A stretch of DNA of 64,000 bases from Chiridota heheva (GCA_020152595.1 JAIGNY010004337.1:766501-830500); one strand, 5' to 3'; counted from the stretch's first letter, positions 45,845 to 59,624 are shown. Made by a program: numbers and translations. Notes: a model not told the origin generated them from the letters alone.

Positions 45845-47165
45845 GAAGAGTTTTGCTGATTTACTGCGTAGCATAAAGTGAATGTTATGTTTTTGATATT
45901 TACTATGTAAGCATCTTAGAAAATGTACATGCAGGATATCTATGTATTTCCATCTAGTATGAGTAAGTATCTTTCAATCAATTACAACGTAGATGGTTAA
46001 TATGATTAGCAGAATAGACATTTGGAGACAGCATAATGAATGACTGAAATTACTAAATAATTCAGACACAATTATGTTGGGCCAGCGTTGGCAAATGTTT
46101 GCAGTTCACATTGGCCCCACGTTAGAGAACGGTTGTCTGAGGGTTTGGTGCTCATAGTGGCGATGAAGAGTCAATCGTAGGCCCAAAGTGCATAGCCAAC
46201 TGCTGTTTAATGGTCCAACAGTAGCATACCAACCCAACATAGTACCAGTGTATTCCAACATTTGATTAACATTGGGCTCATGGTGTGTGCTATCTGGGGG
46301 AAATGGCTGTTTAGTGTTTATGAACGATAAATAAAAGGCACTAACCCAAGGTGGGAATACTCCCCCCTCTCTCTCTCTCTCTTCGCCACCAGTCACCCAT
46401 CCACAATCTCCAGTGGCCACGCCATTGCACTGTGTAAAGATAAGACTGTGAAACACTGCTTGCCTTTAATAATTCTAATATTTAGTTTTTAACTATTTTA
46501 TTGTATTTGATATGTGCTTCCGTTTTTATTTTCATATTTGTTTCTTAATTTTAATGTGCACAGTATGAAATTAAGTTAAAGCTCCATAATTATAGTACTG
46601 TAAGAACTTTTTATGTATATAAATGTTTATGTCAATATGTAGGTCATAAGTTTTGGAATCATAATTAAGTTGTCAATTGGAGAAATATTTGTCCTGTATG
46701 ACTAATTTTTTAATCTGCCTGTTAATAATTGATATGAGTCTATTCAGTCTACCTCGAACAGCATTAGTACTTTGAAGGTGTAGGCCTATGGACAGGTGGC
46801 GGCAACATTAGCTAAATTGATTGAAAATCCACTAAAAAAATATGAAGAAAGCAAAAATTAAAATCAATTAAAACAGTTTGCTATTTTACAGCTTTCTGAA
46901 AAAAATTTAAACAGCTTTCTATTAAATCCATTGTTTTAATTTATTGCCATTTCTCTTTGAAATAGCGAAGATAATTCCAATGAAGAGGATCTGATCTTCA
47001 CTATAACCTAAACCAACCTCAAGCTGGAGAGGTCTATTTGAACATTTTCAAGGTCTGAAATTATGGGAAGAAATATGAATAAAAACAAAAGCATTTTTAA
47101 GCGTTTTTCTGTTGCTACAACACATATTTTTCAATATATTGAACAAATTTTAAAAGTGCGAGTTA
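45845..47165. other. Unassigned DNA
   Basis: At 46080-46260 words such as GGGCCAGCGTTGGCAAA and CATTGGCCCCACGTTAG are related by inversion, suggesting a degraded inverted-repeat element. A (CT)8 run lies at 46366-46382. No gene. Confidence 0.45.
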
Positions 47166-47171
47166 AATCCA

Positions 47172-47692
47172 TCCAAGCCATCACTCTTATAGGGCCGGTG
47201 CTTTCCCCCGGGTTTCATGGCGCAAGAGGATGAGAGCACGTGGCTTCCCTGGATAGGATGAAAGTCCATCGCAAGTCAACTCTGTGAATGACATGACATA
47301 AAATATCACATGACAAGACATTTCACTTGTCATAAAATTTCACATTACATGAAATTTTATATGACATGAAATTTCACATGACATGAAATTTCACATGACA
47401 TAAAATTTTACATGACATGAAATTTCACATGACATAAAATTTTACATGACATAATTTCACATGTCAGGAAATTTCACATAACATAGAATTCCACATGACA
47501 AAATTTCACATGACAAAATTTCACATGACAGGAAATTTCACAAGTACGGGTACTCATTTACAGCTGAGTGGACTGGAGCAAGTAAAGTTGTCTTCCTCAA
47601 GGACACATAGCTGTCCTCGTGACTGTAATCGAACCTGGTACCTTTCGCATACGAGCAAGACTCCTTACTGAGCCACTGCACCTCTGAAGACT
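47172..47692 (-). mobile_element. tRNA-derived SINE, family E, split by an internal minisatellite
   Basis: On the minus strand the head reads GGTGCAGTGGCTCAGTAAGG (A box TGGCTCAGTAAGG), TCGTATGCGAAAGGTACC and AGGTTCGATTACAG (B box). The body continues GTGTCCTTGAGGAAGACAAC, CAGTCCACTCAGCTGTAAAT, GAGTACC. It resumes after the array with GCGATGGACTTTCATCC, CTATCCAGGGAAGCC and GCCATGAAACCCGGGGG. Head, body and tail are in SINE order. The 257-bp array in the middle is an expansion. Confidence 0.85.
47284..47541. repeat. 17-19-bp minisatellite inside the SINE
   Basis: The unit is ACATGACATGAAATTTC or a close variant (ATAAAATTT, CAGGAAATTT), about 14 copies. AAATTT and CATG give local symmetry. Confidence 0.92.
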
Positions 47693-48189
47693 TATACACA
47701 GAGACATTCGTGCTCGCTACGGACAGTGGTTGAACATAAAACTGTTCTACCTGTCTATTGACCTTTAATTGAAATCTTCAGTCGTAACTCAAGCAACGTT
47801 AGTGCGTGCCAAGCCCAAGAATTGTTTTTATTATTAATTGATATGAACCCTGGGTGCAGTATCGGTGCTATGGAGGGGGAATTTTCATGCCCCCTCCCCC
47901 TCCCTACAAAAAAGTGGCATAATTTGTCCGATTTATAGGATTTTCCCCCTATGAGACAAATTTGCCCCTCACTCCCCCCCCCCCCTCCTCCATGACGTAA
48001 ATCACCATAGGGACAAAGTATGCCAAATTCTCCATCCCCTAAAGAGTTGTGTTGTTTTGTAATAAAGAATACAAATATGGTTGAATTATATGTAGGCCTA
48101 CAATGAAAAAGATGTTCATTTTCCCCAACTATGTTTTGCATCTCGTAACTAAATTATCTTACACCTGCCTAAGCTACCAAGAGGTTTTG

Positions 48190-48862
48190 TGTGAATAGTG
48201 CCAGCCCACTGGTTCGAAGGCCCAATTGTCAGAAGGTTTAACAGTCCGAATAAAAAAGCCCACTAGCTGACTTGTTCGAAGGTCTGATACTTCACTAGAT
48301 TGAAGCTTCACTAGTTTGAAGCTTCACTAGTTTGAAGCTTCACTAGTTTGAAGCTTCACTAGTTTAAAGCTTCACTAGTTTGAAGCTTCACTAGTTTGAA
48401 GCTTCACTAGTTTGAAGCTTCACTAGTTTGAAGCTTCACTAGTTTGAAGCTTCACTAGTTTAGAGCTTCACTAGTTTGAAGCTTCACTAGTTTGAAGCTT
48501 CACTAGTTTGAAGCTTCACTAGTTTAGAGCTTCACTAGTTTGAAGCTTCACTAGTTTGAAGCTTCACTAGTTTGAAGCTTCACTAGTTTGAAGCTTCACT
48601 AGTTGAAGGCACAACAGTCCGAAGCTTCACTAGTTTGAAGCTTCACAGTCCGAAGGCACAACAGTCCGAAGGCACAACAGTCCGAAGGCACAACAGTCCG
48701 AAGGTTCAATAGTCCAAAGGTATACCCTAGCCCTAACCTTCGAACTAGTAAACCTTTGGACTTGTGAACTAGTGGGCCTTTTCTTTCGGATTAATGAACC
48801 TTCGGAATAGTGAGCCTTTATTTCCCGACTAGTGGGCCTATGGACCAGTGGTTGGACACCAT
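48190..48862. mobile_element. Foldback element with an internal 16-bp array
   Basis: The outer arms are inverted: GTGCCAGCCCACTGGTTCGA, then AGGCCCA, on the left, and GACTAGTGGGCC, then TATGGACCAGTGGTTGGAC, on the right. The core (48291-48650) is about 22 copies of a 16-bp unit, GTTTGAAGCTTCACTA, grading into GTCCGAAGGCACAACA (about 4 copies). The arms are built from the same word (TTCGAAGG, GTCCGAA). No coding sequence. Confidence 0.88.
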
Positions 48863-48864
48863 TT

Positions 48865-49215
48865 TAAATATTGTACAGTAGATATTTGTGTCCCTGAAAA
48901 ATGGGCTGGCTAACCTAAACAATAACAGGATTCGCTCACAATAATCAACAAAATCAAAACAGATTGTGGGGAGGTTGAAAAGAGCCAGTCGACAAAATCA
49001 AAACAGATTGTGGGGAGGTTGGAAAGAGCCAGTCGACTCAATCGGATGCATTAGGATTTATTATCATAGTGACTATTAAATGTTACCTAGTAAAAAACAA
49101 ATATTTAATGAATGCATTGTAAATTCCCAAACGTGAAATTTTATTCACGAAACTATACATGCAAACACATACGAAGGGTACCTCTAGCGAAGAGAATCAT
49201 CCGAAATATATTCCT
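48865..49215. other. Unassigned DNA with a 56-bp direct duplication
   Basis: ACAAAATCAAAACAGATTGT, then GGGGAGGTTG, AAAGAGCCAGTCGA, occurs twice at 48948 and 48993 (about 45-bp spacing). Confidence 0.7.
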
Positions 49216-49222
49216 CGTGAAA

Positions 49223-49420
49223 AAGTTGGTTCAGGGGTCAAACCATTAATGAAATCTTATATGAAAGAGAACTTCAAAAGAAGCAATATGGTAAAGAAAG
49301 CGTTACAAAATCTTATTATGGAGATAAATTTAAGTTTAAAGGTTGGTAGTAGGGGTTTTGTTAAAAGAGTCCTTTTTCATGTAAGATAAAGTTGCTTGAC
49401 TACTGAACTAGTCATTTAAC
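49223..49420 (+). mobile_element. Family B MITE, copy 5 (internally deleted)
   Basis: Left end GTTGGTTCAGGGGTCA, then AACTTCAAAAGAAGCAATAT; right end GAGTCCTTTTTCATGTAAG, then CTGAACTAGTCATTTAAC. The centre and most of the arms are gone, leaving about 200 bp. It sits directly before the largest (TA)n tract. Confidence 0.85.
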
Positions 49421-49423
49421 CAT

Positions 49424-50427
<1,004 letters not shown>

Positions 50428-50429
50428 AT

Positions 50430-50650
50430 AAGTAGTATGCATTGGTTATTACAAACAAAATAGGAAAAAATGACAATGTCTTAGCCAACATAATTTCTTA
50501 TAAACCAATTATTTTGAAAACTCCTGTTTCCTTCCTCAGTGATGTTTTTAACTTCATACCGCTGAGGAAGGAAACAGGAGTTTTTGAAATAATTAATTCA
50601 TAGAAAATTATGTTGGCTAGAGACATTGTCATGTTTTCCTACTTTGTTTT
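50430..50650. mobile_element. Near-perfect palindromic element between two (TA)n tracts
   Basis: Arms of about 85 bp: left 50455-50542 (AAAATAGGAAAAAATGACAA, GCCAACATAATTTC, AACTCCTGTTTCCTTCCTCA) and right 50562-50648 (GAGGAAGGAAACAGGAGTTT, AAATTATGTTGGCTAG, GACATTGTCATGTTTTCCTA), with a ~20-bp loop. It is flanked by TA on both sides, consistent with a TA-target MITE, with (TA)n expanding around it. Confidence 0.9.
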
Positions 50651-50873
<223 letters not shown>

Positions 50874-50879
50874 TGGGTA

Positions 50880-52495
50880 ACGGGGGAGATTGTGCTGCCG
50901 TGTATCTTCTGAAAGCAAAATATTTCCCTGATTGTTAGAAAGGTGCACATTTATAGCGCTGTTTACAGTAGAAACACTGTCTATGTTACTGTAAATTTGT
51001 TTTATTATAATGAATATAATTTCACTACCAAAAGATTGATTGCTTTTTAGTTTCGTAATCGTATCCACGTGTATACCATATGCAAGTATATGCACTCCGG
51101 TTGTTAAAATTGAGGGCTCTCTACAACATGGATGAGGCATTCTTTTAGTTTGATTTCAAGCATTTGAAAATCAGTGTTTTAAAAAAAGAATTATGTCGAA
51201 AGAGGTGTATCAAACATGATCGACAATTTTCCAAAAATCATTTTTCAAACTTCATTTCAAAAAATAATTCCTTAAAATTTCCGCTCCCTTTCGTAACAAT
51301 TTAAAAGTAAAAGTTTTTTTCAACTCGAAGATATTTTGAAAAATTGTTGCTCCTTTGTAAATACTTTTTGAAAAAAATTGTTATTTCTTTCAGAATTGTA
51401 TTGCTAATATACAAAAGTATTGGTCTGGAAAAAAATCTTTATCTTAAAAAACAAAAAAACATTTTCACAGAATAAGAAATTTACATGGCGTCCTCCCGCT
51501 TATAAAATGGAAGCTCATTCCCGACAAAAGAGTTTGTTGAACACTTTGCCAAACCGGTATTATATAAAATTCTGTCCTCCCGGAAAATATGTGCGTTCAG
51601 ACGGATAGTTTTGATTTTCTTTCCCAATTCTCAGTCACTAGAAATGATGTAAAAATCTGTACCTATCAGAATTTTATTGTTAAAATACAAATTAAAGTTT
51701 TAGTCTGAATGTTTTGCAACCCTTCAAAGAATTTTGATAGATATTAAAAATATGCATTTACAAAAAAAATCCCATGTCACCGGTAATACATCACAATTTT
51801 TAATAAAAATGTTAATATTGATGACAGATTTTAAATTACTTTATATTCATTTACGTATAATTTTTCTTTTCAGAAGGGCTGGTGTGCCCTGGCTGCATTC
51901 CAGATTACCTAATACTGTCTTTATCTTCAAAAAAAGTTTCTAATGAAATAAATTCTTCAAGTTTTTTTTTTAGAATTGAATTTATATCAAAACATATTTA
52001 TTTCGAATTTAGCCTCTAAAATATTCCCATAGCATATCACCAGAAAAGAAATAAAGTCTTACTTACCTTTTGTGAAGTTTTTGCAACTAGCTTCCCGATC
52101 TACTGATATAAATATGTAGCGCGAAAATATGAACATAGAAGTTGTTGGAAACTGTGTTCATATTTTGTAGCAGGAAAGACAAACGGACGTTTGCAATTTG
52201 TTAAAACAAAATGGGGAAAAAATTAATCAGTCCGACAGCATGCCTGTTGATAGGAACATAAATGTTTCTAGAAATGGGAACATGGAAGTCGCCATTTTTG
52301 TGATATTTTCCATGATTCTTTGCTATCCTAACGTTAAAGCCTTATGCAATGTTACATATTTCAAATTTGAAATACCTCTGGAAAAAATATCTTTGGGGAA
52401 ACTTAAAACTCATGAAAATGCCTTCATCACTGTCCTGGCTACAACTTTTCCACTCCCATTTGATATGTTCACCACGCCGTTTTCGAAATATTAGG
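50880..52495. other. No supported gene
   Basis: AT-rich with several open frames under 100 codons (for example 52198-52494 +) that show no recognised domain or splice context. Confidence 0.4.
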
Positions 52496-52499
52496 AATA

Positions 52500-52660
52500 A
52501 TAGAGCTAGGTTTTTGGCGGGAAACGGCCATTTTGAAAAATCAAATATTCTTTAACACAATGATTTTTGATATTTCAAGTTCATTGATTATAAATTATGA
52601 CATTTTCTTGCAGCATCTGAACAATAATGACTTCAATATTCTGTGTATTATAAATGTTCC
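52500..52660 (+). repeat. Uninterrupted copy of the repeat that family A entered at 40371
   Basis: GGGAAACGGCCATTTTGAAA through ATGACTTCAATATTCTG. See the entry at 40255. Confidence 0.75.
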
Positions 52661-52977
52661 TATTAATAGACACGCTTCCGGACTGTCAATATGATTACTA
52701 GTTTTGTTCCCGCTTTCATAATACGTCAGGATCTACATACTTACATTGGGGTATTCAAGATCGGTAATGACTTGCGCCAAATAAAGGCTTGCGTGCCATG
52801 GAATACATTTACATTTTTTCCCCTCTTTTTGTTTTTGTTTACGTACATAATGAACGGCTTAGCTGCAATGGAATTATGTTTACTTTTTGTAGTCCTCCTT
52901 TTCTTGTATGTTCTTATTCGTCGATGTTTGAAAGCTTTCTGAATGCCGTAATATGCATTGTTATATTTCACTAATTA

Positions 52978-53345
52978 CGGCGGTTATGTTTTCACCTGTG
53001 TTCATCTTTTTGATTGCTTGTTTGTCATGAACATGAATTTGATGTGTTACTGCTTAAGGAAGAAGATATTAAGATTTGGGACATATTGGAAAATACAGAG
53101 GAAGTGCTGAAATGGAAGGGTGGGAAACTTGAGAATCTTTAAAGTTGAGATCTCTGAGATTTAAAACTTTCCTATAGAATTTGTTGAACATTTTATTGTG
53201 CTGAAAAAATGTGCTACAAAAGTACATTCAAAACAATAACTCTCTGGACACAAAGCAAATCAAAACAATTGGTGTCTCGCATGAAAGGAAAATGATAGAA
53301 TGTGCATCTTGCCTGAAAGTAACTAGCATTCTTAATTTAAAAATA
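52978..53345 (+). mobile_element. Family K element, copy 2
   Basis: GGCGGTTATGTTTTCACC, GTTTGTCATGAACATG, GTTACTGCTTAAGGAAGAAG, AACAATTGGTGTCTCGCATG and GGAAAATGATAGAATGTG match blocks of 9051-9861 in order. Confidence 0.78.
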
Positions 53346-53609
53346 TGTAATAATCTGCGCACTTCAAATAGCGGAGAAAAGAAACGAATATGAATCCTAA
53401 CAATACAATACACCCATAATTAGCATGAGAGAAAAGAATTTCAAATTGTATTGCCACTTCCCCAAAGGTCGTTATGATTTTGTCTAGCTAACATCGGCTG
53501 TGTAAAGCTAAAGCCTGATCTGGTGGGTTCGCTCAAGTTATTATATTCGGCTTGCTATTTGACTTTAAATATGACTTTATCCTTTATCTAATTTTTACCG
53601 TTTTATTTC

Positions 53610-53700
53610 GTTGTAAAGCGCTTTGTGATTTACCTATGTAAGGCGCTATATATAAATCCCTGGTATTATAATTACTATAATTATCATTATTATTACTTGT
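53610..53700 (+). mobile_element. LINE or SINE 3' tail
   Basis: TTGTAAAGCGCTTTGTG, then GTAAGGCGCTATATATAAAT and an ATT-rich end. The AAAGCGCTTTG...GCGCTATATAAAT pattern is the usual 3' end of CR1/L2-type elements and SINEs that borrow it. Only the tail is recognisable. Confidence 0.7.
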
Positions 53701-53907
53701 AAACAGTTATGTTTGAAATCAGAACACAGAGATTACCATTTATTTGAATATATTGTTTTCTGTCTTGTGTACATACCACATTCTCCTAAATCGATTACAA
53801 CATACTGATGATGACACAACAACTGATCTCTCTATATCAAATTTTTGATACTTTTTTTTTTTTTTGAAGCCATACAAAAATTCAAAATGCTAGATAAATG
53901 TATAATT

Positions 53908-54367
53908 AAATGATTAGTTCGTAGATCGAGCAAGTTTATCTTAAGCAAAATGGTGAAACAATTATTTCAATATCTTATTTTATCAAATTGTTAAAGAGAT
54001 ATTCAACTTGAACTTTAAAGCTCTATCTCATCTGTGTAGAAGGTGTATAAGTCTATTGCGAAAAGTTGGCCCTCGCATCCTCACATTTTTAACAATTGTT
54101 TAATATTTTGGAGAAAATTAATTTAACTTTTTTATGTGATTATTTTTCCTTCAACTTTCTTCAAGTGGGAAATTATATTTAAGCTGTGCTGTTTTCATAG
54201 AATTTTGACATAATCAATATTTTTTAAGCCACAAAATCGCAGGACAAAATATGATGAAATAAAAGTATTTGACATCACAACTAGGGTGAATTTAGTCGTT
54301 TCTACGCCAATGATATCAAATTTAGATATGTTAACTTGGTAAATATCTCCTTTACGGAATAAGACCC
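53908..54367 (+). mobile_element. Family B MITE, copy 6 (diverged)
   Basis: AATGATTAGTTCGTAGATCG and GCAAGTTTATCTTAAGC on the left. GGACAAAATATGATGAAAT in the centre. CTAGGGTGAATTTAGTCGTT and TTACGGAATAAGAC on the right. The extreme right end is missing. Confidence 0.8.
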
Positions 54368-54369
54368 CT

Positions 54370-55290
54370 CAGTGAAATAAGGCTTTCAGTTTATTGAAAC
54401 TAAACGGTTCGGTTCCGCCCTGCCCTTAATTAGTATTCTGGCTATACTTATTTAAATACAATTACTTTTGGTACCTGATATCTACGACATTACCCTTTAT
54501 TTGAAACAGGTTCACTCAAAGCGTGTTTTCAATGTCTATGAACATATATATTTTATGTACACCAGAAAGAACGTACAATTCTACACTGTAGTATTAAGTC
54601 AAATAGAAGATACCTCAAAATCTGTTGTGGAATTCTTCAAACGGTCAAATCTCCGTCCAAAATCTTGTCAATGAAAATCATCAGACGGATTCTCATGTCA
54701 AAATTTACCTCTTGGTAATATTCAACTGCTTCCATTGAAATAACAATGGAAAAAGATTGAAAAACACTAAGTTAAAACGGACTTTTTTTTTTCTTTCTCC
54801 AAACAATGATAATGGACAGTTTTGATTAAATTGAGGGTAACGGTACATGTGTGATTTTGTTATGTCTGAAGAAATGGATGTGGGGTGCCTGAAAGAGCCT
54901 CAGGAATCTTAACGGTAATGTGTCAAACCTGTTGAAGTCGGCAGTAATTACCATCAGAGAAGTATTATTGTCCTCACCGAACATGTCACCTGGAGGTTGC
55001 TCAATGTTCTTTGTCCAAAATATATTTTGTAAGTTGATAAACGGGCAAAGCTGTTACTCCCATTATAATATATTTTGTTGTTTTCTAATGAAATTGCTAT
55101 CTAATCGGTGTTGGTTTAAAAGAACTCTGTATTCTAGACAAATTATTGTTTCTGGGTCAAGATTTCTGGAGGCTTTAAGGTATTCGGAAATATTTCTTCT
55201 ATATGGTAATAATTTAAATGTGACATTTGTAACTTTCTTAGCCCGTGAGAAGAGTCATTTGCTATCATTTGAATCGAATTAAAAAATTAA
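54370..55290. other. No supported gene
   Basis: The 120-codon frame at 54920-55282 (+) has no recognised domain. No repeat match seen. Confidence 0.4.
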
Positions 55291-55299
55291 AAAAACCGA

Positions 55300-55462
55300 A
55301 AAACTTAATCCCTCCATAGCCCACAGACGAAGTGAGGGCAAAGTTCACTTGTATGTTCATACTAACTAGAAAATTACTATACCATTGCGTGCTAGATAAG
55401 GATTCGATTTTTGACCCCTAAAACTACGCCGTCACTTTTTAATCAATTGCTCCTTTAAACTA
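55300..55462 (-). mobile_element. Family J MITE, copy 1
   Basis: CATAGCCCACAGACGAAGTG, CCATTGCGTGCTAGATAAG and ATTGCTCCTTTAAAC match, inverted, the left part of 61578-61720. Confidence 0.82.
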
Positions 55463-55886
55463 GAAATTATCAATTTATAATTTAAAGTATCTAGGACTGA
55501 CAATTGCATCGGTACTTCGTCCTTACAACCAAATTTGTTCATGTATGGTTGTAGATCATAATGCATTTCATCAGATTCTCTAAAACAGGAGTGGTTTGGC
55601 CGCCCAGGCTTGCATTGTCAAGTTTCCCTAATAAGGAACAAATTTTGTATCAGCGGCCTTTGATCGAACACCAGTAATACATTCTGCCCTTTAGTATATG
55701 TATGCAGTTACAAACATACCTTAAAAACTGATTTTAAAATTCCTATACTTTTGGACAAGAAACTTAACATCAACTTTATAACAGCAACTTGTCATTAATT
55801 CATGGCAAATAATCTCTAACAATCTTTAGTATTGCTATCATCGTCAGGTAAAAAGGATATGTGAATGAGAACTTTTCGATGTTTTC

Positions 55887-56530
<644 letters not shown>

Positions 56531-56567
56531 TATCTTTATTTTTTTATTTTTTTTTAATATTTTTTTA

Positions 56568-56612
56568 TAATGATTATTACTATCATTATTATTATTATCA
56601 TTATTATTATTA

Positions 56613-56655
<43 letters not shown>

Positions 56656-56675
56656 CATTATTATTATTATTATTA

Positions 56676-56761
<86 letters not shown>

Positions 56762-56762
56762 A
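56568..56762. repeat. (ATT)n microsatellite, ~195 bp
   Basis: ATT triplets with ATC and GTT interruptions, separated from the larger array by a T-rich 40-bp spacer. Confidence 0.97.
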
Positions 56763-56939
56763 TCATTTTTTTATAATTTTTTAAATAATATTATTAATTC
56801 TATTTTTTTTTTTAACTATTGATATTTCTGAATCAAATGCCCTATACTCGGCTATAAATGATGCTGACAACATCATACTTGGGCCCCGATGAGAGAGATG
56901 TAAAATGTCGGGTGCACTATTTAGATCAGAGAATGATCA

Positions 56940-58510
56940 GGGGCGGACCCAGAAGAAAAAAATGTCAAGGGGGCCAGGCCAAACCAAACCAGTGATGATG
57001 TGATAACGTGTTTTATGAACAGTTTTATCATCAGGGTGCACAACGCCGTACGTGACAATCTTACTTAGAGGAAGCGGAAGGAGGAGGGGGCGTTGACTTT
57101 ATGCCAGACTAGAAAACCTATTAAGAATGAAGAATTATTTTTGAGTAATGGTTTCACCATAGCTTTTAACTTTGTGGGTAGCCTTTGGAAAACAGTCTTC
57201 ATTTCCGGGGAATTTCTTTCATTTTCAGGCGGGTTTTTAGATTTTGGGGAAATTTCCCTCAATTTTTCGGAGCTTTACTTATTTTCCGGACAATTTTCTT
57301 CAATATTTGGAAAATTTCTCAATTTCCAGGCATTTTCGGGCAGGTTTTTTTTATTTTCGCGAATTTTCTGAAAATCATTATCAATTTTTGGGAGCCTTTC
57401 CTAATTTTCGGGCAATTTTCTTCGATTTTTGGAAAATTTATTTTATTTTCAGGCAATTTTCTTCGCTGTTCGTGCAGGGTTTTCAATTTGGGGGAAATTT
57501 AACGTATTTTTGACTAATTTTCGGGAAATGCTTTGGCATATTCGGGAACTTAAATTAATTTGGGAACATTTTTTTCCCTTTGCAGGCAGGTTTTTCGATT
57601 TTGGGAAAATTTCCTTCAATTATCAGAAAATAGCCGAATCTTGCATGATTCCTACAAATCACTGATTAAAAAATTACATTATGCCTCTCTGCCTGACTAT
57701 ATAAGATCGGTGCCCAAGTATCATACTGTCAGCATCATACCGAGTCGGGAGGGTATGCATGATCCACGTATCTAGCGGAGTTGGGCCAACAGGGGGCCGC
57801 CTTGCACGGCCATAAGGGTGCAGAGTCTTGGGAAGTGGGGAGCAGGAAGGAAGGTACAGATGAAAGGATTTCACATTCCCCGCCGAATGCTTTTTATTTC
57901 GACTGGGACTTATTAACATAAGATTGAAGGAAAATTTGATAAAATGAGTGGCAATTTTAGTAATATTTGGCAAAATTACCGGATAATTCATGAAAATTGA
58001 CAAATTTTGGATAAAGAAGAAAATTTTCCGAAAATTGTCCCAAAATGAAAAAATTTGCACGGGAATAAAGGTATTTTTATTTATTTTTGTTGAATTTAAT
58101 ATTTTTCGGCAGGAATGTGCTGATTGAAACACGCTATAGAATCATACTTTAGCAACCTACTTCGGTAGAGCTAAAGTGCCCCCCCCCCCCCTCCTCCTCC
58201 CTTCTTCGTCCAAGCGAACGACGAATTGCCATAGGCCCTTTGGCCTGCAAATTTATCATATTTATACAAGAAATACAACTTTCTGCAGTTGCGGGAGCGA
58301 AGCAACTGCTGACTTCACGACTTGCTTGCATGCATAATAAAGTCGTAACTTATTACATGCACGCCATAAATTTAACGTTCGCGCAATTGTAAGGATGATT
58401 ATTAGTCAGGGAGATCTCAAAAAAGGTGGATTAAATGTGGGTCAAATTTAAAACGGCTGGGAAATTTGTTCGAGGCGTCGGTATCGCGTGTGGGATAGGA
58501 GTATTTGGTT
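56940..58510. other. Unassigned DNA with TTTTCGGG-rich degenerate repeats
   Basis: GGGGCGGACCCAGAAG at 56940 looks like a transposon terminus. From 57190 to 57610 TTTTCGGGCAATTTTCTTC-like words recur irregularly. Complementary words (AATTTTCCGAAAATTGTCCC) reappear at 57900-58040, so the region may be one large decayed foldback around a more complex core (57680-57900). Confidence 0.5.
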
Positions 58511-58513
58511 ACT

Positions 58514-58756
58514 TACACTTTAAAAAAGGAACGGTCAAATTTTGACCACAACTTGGTCAGCTCTGCACCGAACCAACTTTGGTCAAATTGAACAACAAAT
58601 TTGACCGACCATCCACAACATGGTCAAATATGTCCATAAATATTATATCATGGCTAATTTTGACCACGTTATGGTCGTTTAATTTTGACCAACATTGGTT
58701 CGGTGCAAAGTTGACCATGTAATGGTCAAATCTGACCATTCTTTTTTTAGAGAGTA
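58514..58756. mobile_element. Family C GGTCAAA-rich palindromic MITE, copy 1
   Basis: The ends TACACTTTAAAAAAGGAACG and GAATGGTCAGA...CTTTTTTTAGAGAGTA are inverted (ends shown on the minus strand for the right side). Internally TGGTCAAA and TTTGACCA words repeat every ~20-40 bp, including CACCGAACCAACTTTGGTCA and its mirror ACCAACATTGGTTCGGTG. Confidence 0.88.
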
Positions 58757-59327
58757 AATAATAAAAAGAAATGTGTTGGCTTCAAGAAATTTCACCGTTT
58801 AGATTTAAAGAAATTCGGCGCGGAAAATCTTGATCTTGACCAGAATTCATCGATTACTACTGCAGCAAAATGAAGGAGACCACTTGCTAGGCCTCTATAG
58901 GTATATCTACTTGAAGAATAAACGAAAATTGCGTTGATCATGGGTGGAACACAAACCAATGATCTCCAAAAAGTTGGAGATATCCAACATTTTGGAGCAT
59001 TCTTGGTCTGATTATGCGATCTTAAATATCTTTGCACTAACTAAGAAACAAAATTATTTGTTGTGCTGTACCATTTAGTAAGCGTGAGTTGGAAGAAAGT
59101 ATTTTCTTCCAGAGCAGGTCAGACTGGAAAGAATTCATTGTGGTTTATGGGCCACGAGGACCGAGAGGATAGGTGAGGTGAGGTTAAGTTTTGAAAGAAA
59201 ATTAATTCAACTTTTTTACTATTTGAATTATAATCCCTCAAACTTTCTTATGGTGTGGGATTTTAGGCCTATAACCTCATGAGAAATATGATAGAATAGA
59301 TAACAGCTTGATGGATTGTGAGAAGGT

Positions 59328-59562
59328 GTGCACTCTAAGAAAGAATGGGCAGATTTTACCATTACATGGCCAACTTTGCACCGAACCAATGTTGGTCAAA
59401 ATTAAGCGACTATAACGTGGTCGAAATTAACCATATTATGATAATCATGGACAAATTTGATCATATTGTGGTCAAATTTGTTATTCAATTTGACCAAAGT
59501 TGGTTCCGTGCAGAGTTGACCAAGTTGTGGTCAAAATCTGACCATTCCTTTTTTAGAGTGTG
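59328..59562. mobile_element. Family C MITE, copy 2
   Basis: GTGCACTCTAAGAAAGAATG through CCTTTTTTAGAGTGTG. Inverted orientation relative to copy 1 (GCACCGAACCAATGTTGGTC first). Internal TTGACCA/TGGTCAA palindromes are conserved. Confidence 0.88.
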
Positions 59563-59624
59563 GTCACACAATTGTGATTTCTGTCGAATCTACACAAATG
59601 ATATACAACAGCTTCAACTTCCAT

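Noticed and set aside
46106..46456. 116-codon minus-strand frame as a gene
   Set aside because: It overlaps inverted GGCCCAACGTTGGC-like repeat words and a (CT)n run. No domain seen.
52198..52494. 98-codon frame with a hydrophobic segment
   Set aside because: It runs into the dispersed repeat shared with 40255, and there is no other evidence of coding.
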